DNA from: JABDLO01 sp035327565
Lineage (GTDB): Bacteria; Bacteroidota; Bacteroidia; Chitinophagales; Saprospiraceae
Assembly (NCBI GenBank): GCA_035327565.1
Contig: DAOLDB010000001.1
Location: forward strand, 62,001 to 126,000
DNA length: 64,000 nt
Direction: 5' to 3'
Shown here: positions 55,129 through 63,732 of the stretch, piece after piece
Numbering within the stretch: the stretch's first letter is position 1
How the letters are laid out: every line of letters starts with the position of its first letter
The notes under the pieces: generated by a model
What the model saw: only the letters and a program-made list of their open reading frames with translations
The model's database searches: none
What the model was told of the DNA's origin: nothing
Translations under genes and position numbers: made by a program

Positions 55129-56125
55129 GTTTTTTAGTTATTTCAGGTACCAGATATTCTAAAATCAGTAAAACAACACCAATGAACAACAGATACTGGT
55201 AATAACTGTTGAAATCGGTAAATGATTCCTGTTCCATTTCTCTTTTTGCCAGTCTGTCCATTTGAGATTTTAAATCCTGAATGGCTGTATTTTCCTGCAA
55301 AATGGAGTAACTGCGTCCACCGCTTTTCACAGCAATCTCTTCAAGAAATGCTTCATTGACCCGCGTAATGACAGGTTCGCCATGTTCATTGGTTTTATAT
55401 TCCTTCCTGCCTCTCACCACCATAGGAATGTATGCTCCTTCCTCACTTCCTACTGTAACAGTATATATGGCAATTCGGGCGGGTATGGCTTCCTCTACCA
55501 TTTTCAACGCATTCTCTTCATGATCTTCTCCATCGGATATGATGATCAAAACCTTTTGATGATCCATTGTATGATCAAAGGTCTGGATAGCTAATTTAAT
55601 GACCTCTGCAAAAGAAGTACCTTGAGTACCTGCCATATCCGGATGCGCCATATTGATAAATAACTCTGACGCTGCATAATCTGTGGTCAGTGGCATTTGC
55701 AAATATGCTTGTCCGGCAAACAATATCAAGCCTATTCGTTCACCTCTAAGGCCACGCACCAGTTTTGATGAGAAACGCTTTGCCCTCTCTAAGCGTGAAG
55801 GGGCAATATCTTCCGCCAGCATACTATTGGATATATCCAATGCCAGAATAATATCTGAACTTTTAACCTTTACTTTTTCTTTACGCCCCCCGTATTGTGG
55901 ATTGGTCAAAGCCAGAATTAAAAAAATCATTGCAAGTAACCAGATTGAAAATCTCAACCAACTTTTATACTTATTAAACCCACGGATAAGGTGTTGAAAA
56001 TATGTTGCCGCAGTCAGTTTAGCAAAGTCCTTCTTCTTCCATTGCATGAACAGATAAAATGCCATGAATAAGACCGGGATAATAATCAAGGCATAAAAAT
56101 ACTCTGGTGTTTCTATTCTAAACAT
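55109..56125 (-). CDS. batB: von Willebrand A domain protein BatB
   Basis: A 338-residue protein with membrane helices at the N-terminus (FYALIIIPVLFMAFYLFM, and FSIWLLAMIFLILALT) and at the C-terminus (YLLFIGVVLLILEYLV). In between is a von Willebrand A domain with the MIDAS metal motif DISNSML, plus GTSFAEVI and ISDGEDHEE. BatB faces the periplasm and is thought to bind partner proteins. It overlaps batA by one base. Confidence 0.92.
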   Translation of the reverse strand: MFRIETPEYFYALIIIPVLFMAFYLFMQWKKKDFAKLTAATYFQHLIRGFNKYKSWLRFSIWLLAMIFLILALTNPQYGGRKEKVKVKSSDIILALDISNSMLAEDIAPSRLERAKRFSSKLVRGLRGERIGLILFAGQAYLQMPLTTDYAASELFINMAHPDMAGTQGTSFAEVIKLAIQTFDHTMDHQKVLIIISDGEDHEENALKMVEEAIPARIAIYTVTVGSEEGAYIPMVVRGRKEYKTNEHGEPVITRVNEAFLEEIAVKSGGRSYSILQENTAIQDLKSQMDRLAKREMEQESFTDFNSYYQYLLFIGVVLLILEYLVPEITKKHGFENL

Positions 56126-57132
56126 TAAGGCAGGGTTCTTAACAGGGTTTTGGTAATTACAAATTCAAGTAATAACAAACTCAATCCCAACCATAAAAAT
56201 GGCCGGTATATATCTTTGTATCGTTTATAAACTTTAATTTCCATTTCTGTTTTTTCAAGCCTGTCAATCTCCTGATATATATTTTCAAGGCTTTGTTCAT
56301 CTAATGCTCTATAGTACTTACCACCGGTCATAGCTGAAATTTCTTTCAACAATTCTTCATCAATCTCCACTCTCGCCATGCCAAAAACATACCTCCCATC
56401 ACTTCGCCTGTTGATTGGGGATCTTGCACTTCCTTCCGAACCTACACCGACAGTGTAAACTTTTATACCATACTGCCTGCTTATTTCAGCAGCTGTCAAT
56501 GGAGCAATGTATCCGGCATTATTCACTCCATCGGTCAGCAAAATAATCACCTTACTCGAAGCTTCAGAATCTTTGAGTCGGTTAACAGCTGTAGCTAAGC
56601 CCATCCCTATGGCTGTTCCGTCCTGAAGTACACCAATGTCCAATTCAGCTAGCATTGTCTTCAATATGGTATGATCGGTTGTCAGTGGGCTTTGAGTATA
56701 ACTTTCACCTGCAAAAATGACAAGACCTATTCTGTCAAATCGACGCTTTTCAACAAAGGCCGTAGCTACCTGTTTGCTGACCGTCAGCCTGTCAGGCTTA
56801 AAATCCTGGGCCAACATACTACTGGAAAGATCAAGAACCAAAATGATATCAATACCATCCGCACGGACTTCTTCTTCAGTCAGAGATAGTTGTGGCCGGG
56901 CCATTGCAATAACCAATGAGGAATAAGCCACAATGCGCAGAATTACCGGAATTTTCTGTAAGCGGTTCCTCCAGGATTTGATCCCGGATACGGCAATCAG
57001 TCCCGAAAAAATATAATGAGGAAGAAGATTATTCCTATTCCAATAACGAAAGAGGGCTATGGCAGGGATAACCAGTAAAAGAGCCAACCAAGCTGGGCTA
57101 TAAAAATCAATACTCTGCCAATTTTCAAACAT
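56125..57132 (-). CDS. batA: von Willebrand A domain protein BatA
   Basis: A 335-residue paralogue of BatB with the same layout: N-terminal helices (SPAWLALLLVIPAIALF and VILRIVAYSSLVIAMA), a von Willebrand A domain with MIDAS DLSSSML, GTAIGMGL and LTDGVNNAG, and a C-terminal helix (FLWLGLSLLLLEFVIT). BatA and BatB form the core of the Bat system. It overlaps the upstream membrane protein gene by eight bases. Confidence 0.93.
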   Translation of the reverse strand: MFENWQSIDFYSPAWLALLLVIPAIALFRYWNRNNLLPHYIFSGLIAVSGIKSWRNRLQKIPVILRIVAYSSLVIAMARPQLSLTEEEVRADGIDIILVLDLSSSMLAQDFKPDRLTVSKQVATAFVEKRRFDRIGLVIFAGESYTQSPLTTDHTILKTMLAELDIGVLQDGTAIGMGLATAVNRLKDSEASSKVIILLTDGVNNAGYIAPLTAAEISRQYGIKVYTVGVGSEGSARSPINRRSDGRYVFGMARVEIDEELLKEISAMTGGKYYRALDEQSLENIYQEIDRLEKTEMEIKVYKRYKDIYRPFLWLGLSLLLLEFVITKTLLRTLP

Positions 57133-58147
57133 GATCCTGCTCAGTAGTTTTTGTGTTTTCTACCCACTCAATTGCCAAATGCAGAAAACGCTCATGAATA
57201 TCATCGCCGGGTCTTGCTTTGGCAAACTTTACGAGATCTGCAATATGCAGTAATTCACTTAGTACAGTCTGATCGACAAAGAAAGGTACCCTTTTTAATA
57301 TTTCACCTGTGGTCATTTCCAAAGCATTGATTTCAAAACGATCATGAATGTATTCCCTAATGATGAAGGTCAGCTCGGATTGGTACTCTTTAATCATACC
57401 TTTTTGCCACAATTGCTTTCCTTTTAACTCTTCCAGTTTTTGCAAAGCTTTGATATGTGGAGGTATATATGTTTTCTCTGGCATAATGGGTTCGGATCCT
57501 TCCTTAACTCTCTTTATTTTTTTGAAGTAATAAATTACTACTGCGCTTAGTAGCAGAAGTATCAGACCGGCAATAAAATATCTGAAATCTTCAAGCTTCA
57601 ACGGCTCTGTCATTATAGGTTTGAGGGGTGCCATATACAACGAATCCTGAAGATTTTTTAAAATTTCATCAGGCAGGACAACAGTGATAAGTGGCTTCTC
57701 AGTAGTCAATATTTGATCTACTCCGATACTTTTAACCTGAGGACCAGAGAGCTGAAAGGTCCCTATATCAAAAATTGCTATCTGGACTGAATCTCTGATA
57801 AATTTATACCCTTCATTGGATATTCCCTGTAGCCTGTCCCAATATAGGATTTTGTTCGTTTCACTGATGCTTATCGTTTTCCCCCCTTTCCTGATACTGA
57901 GGTCAGCATATCTTGAAAAGAATGTACTATCTTGTAAGTACATAAGGTTTGGGATGGTATCAAAAGTTCCAAAATCCAGTACTACTCCTTCGCTTTCAGG
58001 TAATCTGAGCTGAAAATGCATATAAAAGGGTTCTCCCATTTTTACAGAGTCCTTCGCAATTCTTACGGAGTTAAGATTTTGACTCAATACACTTTGAAAG
58101 GACATGACTAAAACCCAAAAACCTATACCTTTCCACCCTGCTTTCAT
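57125..58147 (-). CDS. Exported membrane protein of the Bat operon, function unknown
   Basis: A 340-residue protein with a signal-like N-terminus (WKGIGFWVLVMSFQSVLSQ), a beta-rich periplasmic part, one membrane helix near residue 200 (YFIAGLILLLLSAVVIYYF) and a cytoplasmic helical tail containing LEELKGKQLWQKGMIKEYQSEL and FEINALEMTTGEIL. A similar gene lies between the DUF58 gene and batA in many Bacteroidota, and it is sometimes called a BatD-like or DUF4381-like protein. Its role is unknown. It overlaps the DUF58 gene by four bases. Confidence 0.8.
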   Translation of the reverse strand: MKAGWKGIGFWVLVMSFQSVLSQNLNSVRIAKDSVKMGEPFYMHFQLRLPESEGVVLDFGTFDTIPNLMYLQDSTFFSRYADLSIRKGGKTISISETNKILYWDRLQGISNEGYKFIRDSVQIAIFDIGTFQLSGPQVKSIGVDQILTTEKPLITVVLPDEILKNLQDSLYMAPLKPIMTEPLKLEDFRYFIAGLILLLLSAVVIYYFKKIKRVKEGSEPIMPEKTYIPPHIKALQKLEELKGKQLWQKGMIKEYQSELTFIIREYIHDRFEINALEMTTGEILKRVPFFVDQTVLSELLHIADLVKFAKARPGDDIHERFLHLAIEWVENTKTTEQDHV

Positions 58148-59016
58148 CTCTTCCCTCTGCTTTTAAAAAATTGCAGTAAATTTTTAATATAGTCTTCGCT
58201 GGTATTTATACTCAGGGTATCACAACCATTCTTTTTGAACTGCTCACTAAATTCTCGATGTAATTTTTCAAATTGCATTCTTAGAGCATTTTGAACTGCT
58301 GTGGATGACGTATCAATGATGGATATTTCTCCACTTTCGGGATCCATCATTCTGACAAGGCCCACATCAGGAATTTTCCTTTCATTTTCATCATAGATAT
58401 TCAACCCAATAATGTCATGTCTTCGGGATGCAATCATCAATGCCGTTTCAAATGAAGGAGACCTGAAATCGGAAAGTAAAAAAACAATAGATCTTTTTTT
58501 CTGAACACTATTTAAAAATTCTAGCGCTTTACCTATATCAGTGCTTTTACTTTCAGGTTGGATATTTATCATTTCCCTTATGATTCTCAGGATATTCTTC
58601 TTGCCTTTAGCCGGAGGCAGGTACTTTTCTATCTGATCTGAAAAAAGTAATGCTCCTACCTTGTCGTTGTTGGTAATGGCAGAAAATGCAAGTACTGCAG
58701 CTATTTCCGTCATCATTGCATTTTTCAATCCTGTTTTACTACCATAAGCAGAAGATCCACTGACATCAATCAATAGGAATACGGTAAGTTCACGCTCTTC
58801 TTCAAAGACTTTGATATGAGGATGACCCGTACGTGCTGTTACATTCCAATCAATATTTCGCACATCATCTCCATACGTATATTCTCTTACTTCACTGAAA
58901 GACATGCCTCGTCCTCGGAAAGCACTATGGTACTCACCGGAAAATATATGCCTGCTGAGACCTTTGGTTTTAATCTCAATTTTTCTCACTTTCTTGAGTA
59001 ACTCAGACGTCTCCAT
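58144..59016 (-). CDS. DUF58 / vWA-like protein of the MoxR-Bat operon
   Basis: A 290-residue protein. The DUF58 core VREYTYGDDVRNIDWNVTARTGHPHIKVFEEE is clear, and the flanking region adopts a von Willebrand A-like layout with the MIDAS-type FLLIDVSGSSAYG and VFLLSDFRSP. DUF58 proteins accompany MoxR ATPases in most bacteria and are thought to be their adaptors or substrates. It is two bases behind moxR and overlaps the next gene by four bases. Confidence 0.92.
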   Translation of the reverse strand: METSELLKKVRKIEIKTKGLSRHIFSGEYHSAFRGRGMSFSEVREYTYGDDVRNIDWNVTARTGHPHIKVFEEERELTVFLLIDVSGSSAYGSKTGLKNAMMTEIAAVLAFSAITNNDKVGALLFSDQIEKYLPPAKGKKNILRIIREMINIQPESKSTDIGKALEFLNSVQKKRSIVFLLSDFRSPSFETALMIASRRHDIIGLNIYDENERKIPDVGLVRMMDPESGEISIIDTSSTAVQNALRMQFEKLHREFSEQFKKNGCDTLSINTSEDYIKNLLQFFKSRGKR

Positions 59017-59018
59017 AG

Positions 59019-60017
59019 TTACGGAACTTCAATTTTGTTAAGTATGGATACGATAATATCTTCCTGAGTAATGCTTTCCGCTTCTGCTTCATATGTGATC
59101 CCTATCCGGTGACGAAGAACATCTTTGCACACATTTCTCACATCATCTGGAATTACATATCCCCGGCGGTTGATGAAAGCATATGCTCTTGAAGCCAATG
59201 CCAGATTTATGCTTGCTCTGGGTGAACCCCCATAACTAATGAGTGATTTTAATGCTGAAAGACCATAATTCTCGGGTTGTCTTGTTGAAAACACGATATC
59301 GAGAATATAATTTTCAATTTTTTCATCCATGTATATTTTCAAAACGGAATCCCTCGCTTTTAGAATGGTTTTCGGCGTTACAACAGCCGAAATCTTTTGA
59401 GCTGTTTCTCCACTTACATTTCTTCTTATGATGATTTTCTCCTCCTCTTTGGTAGGATAACCAATGTTTACTTTTAGCATAAACCGGTCAGTCTGTGCTT
59501 CAGGTAGCGGATAAGTTCCTTCCTGTTCAATAGGGTTTTGAGTGGCTAATACCAGGAAAGGCTCTTCCAATAAAAATGATTCTTTACCAATGGTTACCTG
59601 CCTCTCTTGCATCGCCTCCAGGAGCGCTGATTGAACTTTAGCAGGCGCTCTGTTGATTTCATCCGCTAATATGAAGTGAGCAAAAACAGGACCCTTGCGC
59701 ACACTAAAATCATTACTGGCAGGATTGTAAATCATTGTACCAATAATATCGGCAGGTAAAAGATCAGGAGTAAATTGGATCCTGTTAAAATCCGCCTTTA
59801 CCACCTGAGCTAATGTTTTTATAGCCAGAGTTTTTGCCAACCCGGGCAATCCTTCCAATAAAATATGTCCCTGAGCCAACAGTCCGACGAGAAGACGCTC
59901 CAACATATACTCCTGGCCTACAATAATTTTAGAAGTCTCTTTAAAAAGTTCGTCAATGAATGCGCTGTCATTGTGTATCTGTTGGTTTAATAATTCAATA
60001 TCCAGAGAAGCTTCCAT
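59019..60017 (-). CDS. MoxR-family AAA+ ATPase
   Basis: A 332-residue MoxR ATPase: Walker A GLPGLAKTLAIKT, Walker B ILADEINRAP, sensor 1 VLATQNPIEQEG and TYPLPEAQTDRFM, sensor 2 near GGSPRASINLALASRAYAF. MoxR proteins act as chaperones that assemble or activate partner complexes, here the DUF58 and Bat vWA proteins. It is the first gene of the operon. A TATAAAATTTGC sequence and a hairpin are just upstream. Confidence 0.94.
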   Translation of the reverse strand: MEASLDIELLNQQIHNDSAFIDELFKETSKIIVGQEYMLERLLVGLLAQGHILLEGLPGLAKTLAIKTLAQVVKADFNRIQFTPDLLPADIIGTMIYNPASNDFSVRKGPVFAHFILADEINRAPAKVQSALLEAMQERQVTIGKESFLLEEPFLVLATQNPIEQEGTYPLPEAQTDRFMLKVNIGYPTKEEEKIIIRRNVSGETAQKISAVVTPKTILKARDSVLKIYMDEKIENYILDIVFSTRQPENYGLSALKSLISYGGSPRASINLALASRAYAFINRRGYVIPDDVRNVCKDVLRHRIGITYEAEAESITQEDIIVSILNKIEVP

Positions 60018-60186
60018 ATGTAATCATTCGGATTTGTTAAAAAATTAAAAAAGTCCTGTGAACTTCGGACATGATGACCGGAAAATATTACCCGGTCAGA
60101 ACGCAAATTTTATAAAATAAATGCTTACGCCCAAAGCGAAATTACATCAATGTAAATTTTAAGGAAAATTTATGACACACAAGTAC

Positions 60187-60215
60187 AAAAAAAAGCCCGA
60201 ATGACTCCGGGCTTT
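60187..60215 (-). terminator. Strong Rho-independent terminator after the small heat-shock genes
   Basis: Eight-base GC-containing arms (AAAGCCCG / CGGGCTTT) with an eight-base loop; on the minus strand the hairpin runs directly into eight T residues. It ends the hsp20 transcript and insulates the moxR operon. Confidence 0.9.
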
Positions 60216-60239
60216 CAAATTTTCATTTGTTTAATTCAA

Positions 60240-60680
60240 CTATTTGATTTTTACAGAAAAAGGAGATTTGGTTTTAGCTTCCTCCTTCTTAGGTACATTC
60301 AGGTATAAAATTCCATTTTCATATTTGCCTTCAATTTTGTCTGCATCCACAGTTTCGGGAAGAAAGAATCTCCTGGAGAAAGTCTGATAATTGAACTCAT
60401 GTCTCATATACTTACCTCTGTTTTCTTCATTGGACTTTTCTTTAGAAGCGGAGATGACAAGATACTCATTGTCCACCTCTACTTTAAAATCGTTTTTTGT
60501 AAGTCCGGGAGCTGCCAATTCAATACTAAAGTGATCAGCATGCTCATAAATATTTACAGAAGGTTGGGTAATGGAAAGATCAGAACCCCAGAAATCAGAC
60601 AAACTTCTGTTAAAAAAGCTGTCAAATAAATTGGTGATGTTTCTTTCACCATTTGCAGGATCATACTTCATAATATTCAT
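60240..60680 (-). CDS. Small heat-shock protein (Hsp20/alpha-crystallin)
   Basis: A 146-residue sHSP. The alpha-crystallin domain spans about residues 40-130: SVNIYEHADHFSIELAAPGLTKNDFKVEV, then YLVISASKEK, FNYQTFSRRFFLPETVDADKIEG and the terminal GILYLNVPKK. A C-terminal IxI/V-type contact is replaced by SPFSVKIK. It holds unfolding proteins for refolding by ATP-driven chaperones such as ClpB, also in this window. A TATATTTG box at 60704-60711 suggests its own promoter. Confidence 0.95.
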   Translation of the reverse strand: MNIMKYDPANGERNITNLFDSFFNRSLSDFWGSDLSITQPSVNIYEHADHFSIELAAPGLTKNDFKVEVDNEYLVISASKEKSNEENRGKYMRHEFNYQTFSRRFFLPETVDADKIEGKYENGILYLNVPKKEEAKTKSPFSVKIK

Positions 60681-60703
60681 AGTGCTAAGATTTTATAGTT
60701 AAA

Positions 60704-60711
60704 CAAATATA
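60704..60711 (-). promoter_or_regulatory. Candidate -7 box between the two hsp20 genes
   Basis: On the minus strand this reads TATATTTG, a full match to TAnnTTTG, 24 bases before the ATG of the hsp20 gene at 60680 and abutting the stop of the upstream hsp20 gene. No -33 TTTG is visible. Confidence 0.4.
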
Positions 60712-61101
60712 TTATTGAATATCAATTTTTCTTGCTGCTTTTTCAGGGAATAAAGGCAAAACCATTTTCAAAATTCCTCCCTCTATTTCTGCTTCAATAT
60801 TGTTTATATCAATATCCTTATTTAATTCAAAGGAACGGGTAAAATCCGATTTTGAAAACTCCATTCGCAACGCAGGAATTGGCTGATTCCCGCCAACTTT
60901 TCCCTGAACGATTAAGTGATTGTCTTCAATGTCAATCGTCAGTTCCTCTCTTGTAAATCCCGGTAAAGCCATATGTATTTCATATGAATTCTCATTCTTT
61001 AGTACATTAGTTCTAACGGGTGTGCGGGTATTGAATACAGGTGCACCCATTTTAGATGATTGGTGGGTTCTCTTTACAGGTTGAACAACTTTGAACATCA
61101 T
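60712..61101 (-). CDS. Small heat-shock protein (Hsp20/alpha-crystallin), second copy
   Basis: A 129-residue sHSP with a different N-terminus (Lys/Gln/Thr-rich: QPVKRTHQSSKMGAPVFNTR) and an alpha-crystallin domain: SYEIHMALPGFTREELTIDIEDNHLIVQGKVG, then FELNKDIDINNIEAEIEGGILKMVLPL. The two sHSPs are in tandem, with a 31-base gap, and end at one strong terminator. The upstream region carries several palindromes (listed separately). It likely forms hetero-oligomers with the other sHSP, but that is inference. Confidence 0.94.
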   Translation of the reverse strand: MMFKVVQPVKRTHQSSKMGAPVFNTRTPVRTNVLKNENSYEIHMALPGFTREELTIDIEDNHLIVQGKVGGNQPIPALRMEFSKSDFTRSFELNKDIDINNIEAEIEGGILKMVLPLFPEKAARKIDIQ

Positions 61102-61181
61102 GGTATAATTTTTAATGAGTTTTTAAATAACATTTACATAAATTATCCGTCAAATTACATTCCAATGCTCCTTTTATGTCG

Positions 61182-61261
61182 TTATGGCACCTTTCAGGTG
61201 AAAATTAATTTTTATTGTGCCATAATGGCATGATTTTTCATTTTGTTTGCACAAAATGAAA
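61182..61261. promoter_or_regulatory. Cluster of inverted repeats upstream of the sHSP genes
   Basis: Four inverted repeats lie within 80 bases. CACCTTTCAGGTG is at 61188-61200. TGCCATAATGGCA is at 61218-61230. A nine-base repeat pairs TTATGGCAC (61182-61190) with GTGCCATAA (61217-61225). An 11-base perfect stem with a four-base loop is at 61236-61261. The last could end the TonB receptor transcript, though it lacks a T-run; the others may be regulatory sites for the sHSP genes. Confidence 0.5.
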
Positions 61262-61292
61262 CTCTAAAAAACCGTCTAGTACAGAAAAAATG

Positions 61293-63473
61293 TCAGATTT
61301 TTATACCGACAGACACAACTAGGCTCCTGCCATCGGAAGGCCAAATGCCTGGACCTGGATAAAATAAAGGCCTTCTGGTAAAATATTGTCGGTTAGCAAT
61401 ATTGTTCATGCCCGCCTGAATAGTAAAACGATCATTCAGTTGGTGAATCAGATTAAAATCCCACAAACTGTAAGAGGGAACAAAACCGACTGAGCCATTG
61501 GAGAGGGGATCAATTGTATTGAACGGATCTGAATAACTGCTTGACACATAGTGAAATTGCAGCAAGCCGGTAATATTTCTAAATTGACATTTTGCTCCAT
61601 TTCTGGATATCCAATGAGGAACCGCTTCCACTCTATTACCTGCCAAATCTACATTTACTCCCTGCTGAACCATCATGCCACTTACATACCTGGCATCCAT
61701 ATAAGAGGTGGAGGTGAAAAATGAGAGCCGGGAAGAATGACTGACCCAGGCAATCCACTCCATATAAAGTTCTATTCCCTTTGTTGTGCTACTCCCGATG
61801 TTGGACTTGGCGATGAGGGGCATTCCATCTCTTACTATGAGGAGACCTTCAATTCTGTCGTTATAACTCATGTAAAATCCGGTCACCTCATATTGCAGTA
61901 CACTGGTAAAATTTCCTTTAATGCCCAGTTCAGCATTATAACCATTACCATCCCTTAAATTTTCATTGGGAACTTCAAGGGTAGAAGGCGGGATCATATC
62001 CTTAAACAGTACCGGCCGGTTGGCAGTAGAAAATCCTGAATAAATGGAATGCCCTTCTGCAAGATTATATTTCACATTGACACTATATGTTGGAAATCTG
62101 TATTTCAGTTCATCTGGAAAATTTTCTGAAGGCAAATAATCAATGAATCCTGTTAAATTGGATCCTCCATATTCATACCTGATTCCCGCAGAAAGCAATA
62201 AATCCGGGGTGATATATGTAAGATTTTCAACAAAAGCCGCAATACTTTCACTGAGAAAGTTAAGATCTCGCCCAAAATAACCGTCAACCACCGAAAGATC
62301 ATATCCAAAGCCACTGGTACCTGTTCCTCTCTGTCTTCTTTTAAGATTATTATTGAAGTAGCGCATACCCATGTTCAAATGGTTCTGTCTTCCCAGCCAC
62401 TGGTAGTCATGTAAAAGTCTGACCTCAGAAGTTCTGCTGTGATAATTATCTATATGAACATTACGCCGACTATACTCTAGCGTTGCAGGGTCTATCAGAT
62501 CCTCTCTGTCAGCAAAGCCTTCAAATAATACACTGTTTCTCGAACCATAAATTCCGGAAGTTACCCAATTCAATGAAGTATTTCGTCCTATTTTCCAATC
62601 CAGTGATAAAGAGGGTACATAGATATCGGGGCTATAAAAATTTCGTGTTCTTGAAGACTGCCGAGGGTTTTCATTAAACATTGCGTCATTAAGGGGACCG
62701 GGCAATTGATAAAGATATGTACTTCTCCCCAGTTCAGCACGAATTTTGAAGTATGGATACAATTCATATGAAATTTGTAAAAACTGTGCTTCTGCATCCG
62801 ACCGTGAATGTTGACGATATCCATCCGATACTCTTTTGTGATAATAGGTATAGTAAGAAAACTTGTTGACTTTTCCTCCTAAAGCATGATAAGTACTGAA
62901 AAGTCCGTATGAACCTATGGTATTGATCCCTTCATATCCTATAACTTTGGAAGTATCCGGAGATTTTGTGATGTAATTGAGCATACCGCCAAACTGTTGC
63001 CCATACTGTAGGGAGCCTGTACCTCTTACCAATTCCACTTTTTCAATACTTTCCATCGGCATGCTGTAGTGACTTGCAGGATATCCATACATGTCAGAAT
63101 TGATGATGACTCCATTCTGTCTGACATTAAATTCCCAACTTCTGTGCGGATCAAGCCCTCTTACTGACATATTTACCTGATTGCCGGATCCATCCATGTC
63201 ATAAATAAATGCGCCGGGTATTCTTGCAAATAGTTGTCTACCTATTTTCTCACTCAGATTCCCGGGTATGTGGGAGAGGTTAACGACTTCATTCTTCCTT
63301 CCACCAATGATATAAGTACCTTTTACAACTGGCAAATAGTCTACCTCTTGCACTACCCGTTGACTTTTGACTTCTACATGTTCCAGCTCAATGATAAAAA
63401 ATGAGGAATCAAGCATTTCCTGTGAATAAACGAGAATCGGAATGAATAAAAACAAAAGTAAAAACCGGATCAT
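61293..63473 (-). CDS. TonB-dependent outer-membrane receptor, FecA-like
   Basis: A 726-residue receptor with signal peptide (FLLLFLFIPILVYSQ), plug domain (about residues 70-180: GRQLFARIPGAFIYDMDG, MSVRGLDPHRSWEF, VELVRGTGSLQYGQQFGGMLNYITK) and a 22-strand-type barrel ending in VVSVGIKI. FecA-like receptors take up ferric siderophores or ferric citrate. No TonB box, carboxypeptidase-like domain or FecR/sigma pair is seen nearby. Confidence 0.93.
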   Translation of the reverse strand: MIRFLLLFLFIPILVYSQEMLDSSFFIIELEHVEVKSQRVVQEVDYLPVVKGTYIIGGRKNEVVNLSHIPGNLSEKIGRQLFARIPGAFIYDMDGSGNQVNMSVRGLDPHRSWEFNVRQNGVIINSDMYGYPASHYSMPMESIEKVELVRGTGSLQYGQQFGGMLNYITKSPDTSKVIGYEGINTIGSYGLFSTYHALGGKVNKFSYYTYYHKRVSDGYRQHSRSDAEAQFLQISYELYPYFKIRAELGRSTYLYQLPGPLNDAMFNENPRQSSRTRNFYSPDIYVPSLSLDWKIGRNTSLNWVTSGIYGSRNSVLFEGFADREDLIDPATLEYSRRNVHIDNYHSRTSEVRLLHDYQWLGRQNHLNMGMRYFNNNLKRRQRGTGTSGFGYDLSVVDGYFGRDLNFLSESIAAFVENLTYITPDLLLSAGIRYEYGGSNLTGFIDYLPSENFPDELKYRFPTYSVNVKYNLAEGHSIYSGFSTANRPVLFKDMIPPSTLEVPNENLRDGNGYNAELGIKGNFTSVLQYEVTGFYMSYNDRIEGLLIVRDGMPLIAKSNIGSSTTKGIELYMEWIAWVSHSSRLSFFTSTSYMDARYVSGMMVQQGVNVDLAGNRVEAVPHWISRNGAKCQFRNITGLLQFHYVSSSYSDPFNTIDPLSNGSVGFVPSYSLWDFNLIHQLNDRFTIQAGMNNIANRQYFTRRPLFYPGPGIWPSDGRSLVVSVGIKI

Positions 63474-63732
63474 TGATGTTTAAAATATGATTCTGTTTTA
63501 GATTTCATTTTGCAACGTGCAAATTTAATTGCCAAAATCAGTACAAAACCAACAAAATTCTTAGAAAAACATTAGAATAGTGTAAGACTTAAAAAACAGG
63601 GTCAGAATTACAGGTAAGGGTGGAATTACTAACGAAATACGAAAATCTGTAGTACTCAAACCGGAACGATTGAAAAGAAATCTTTACCATCAAATTTTAA
63701 TGGAGATTCAGGTTTGTACAATTGAGTAAACT

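Noticed and set aside
61182..61261. A CIRCE heat-shock operator near the sHSP genes
   Set aside because: The TTAGCACTC...GAGTGCTAA sequence is not present; the repeats here are of a different kind.
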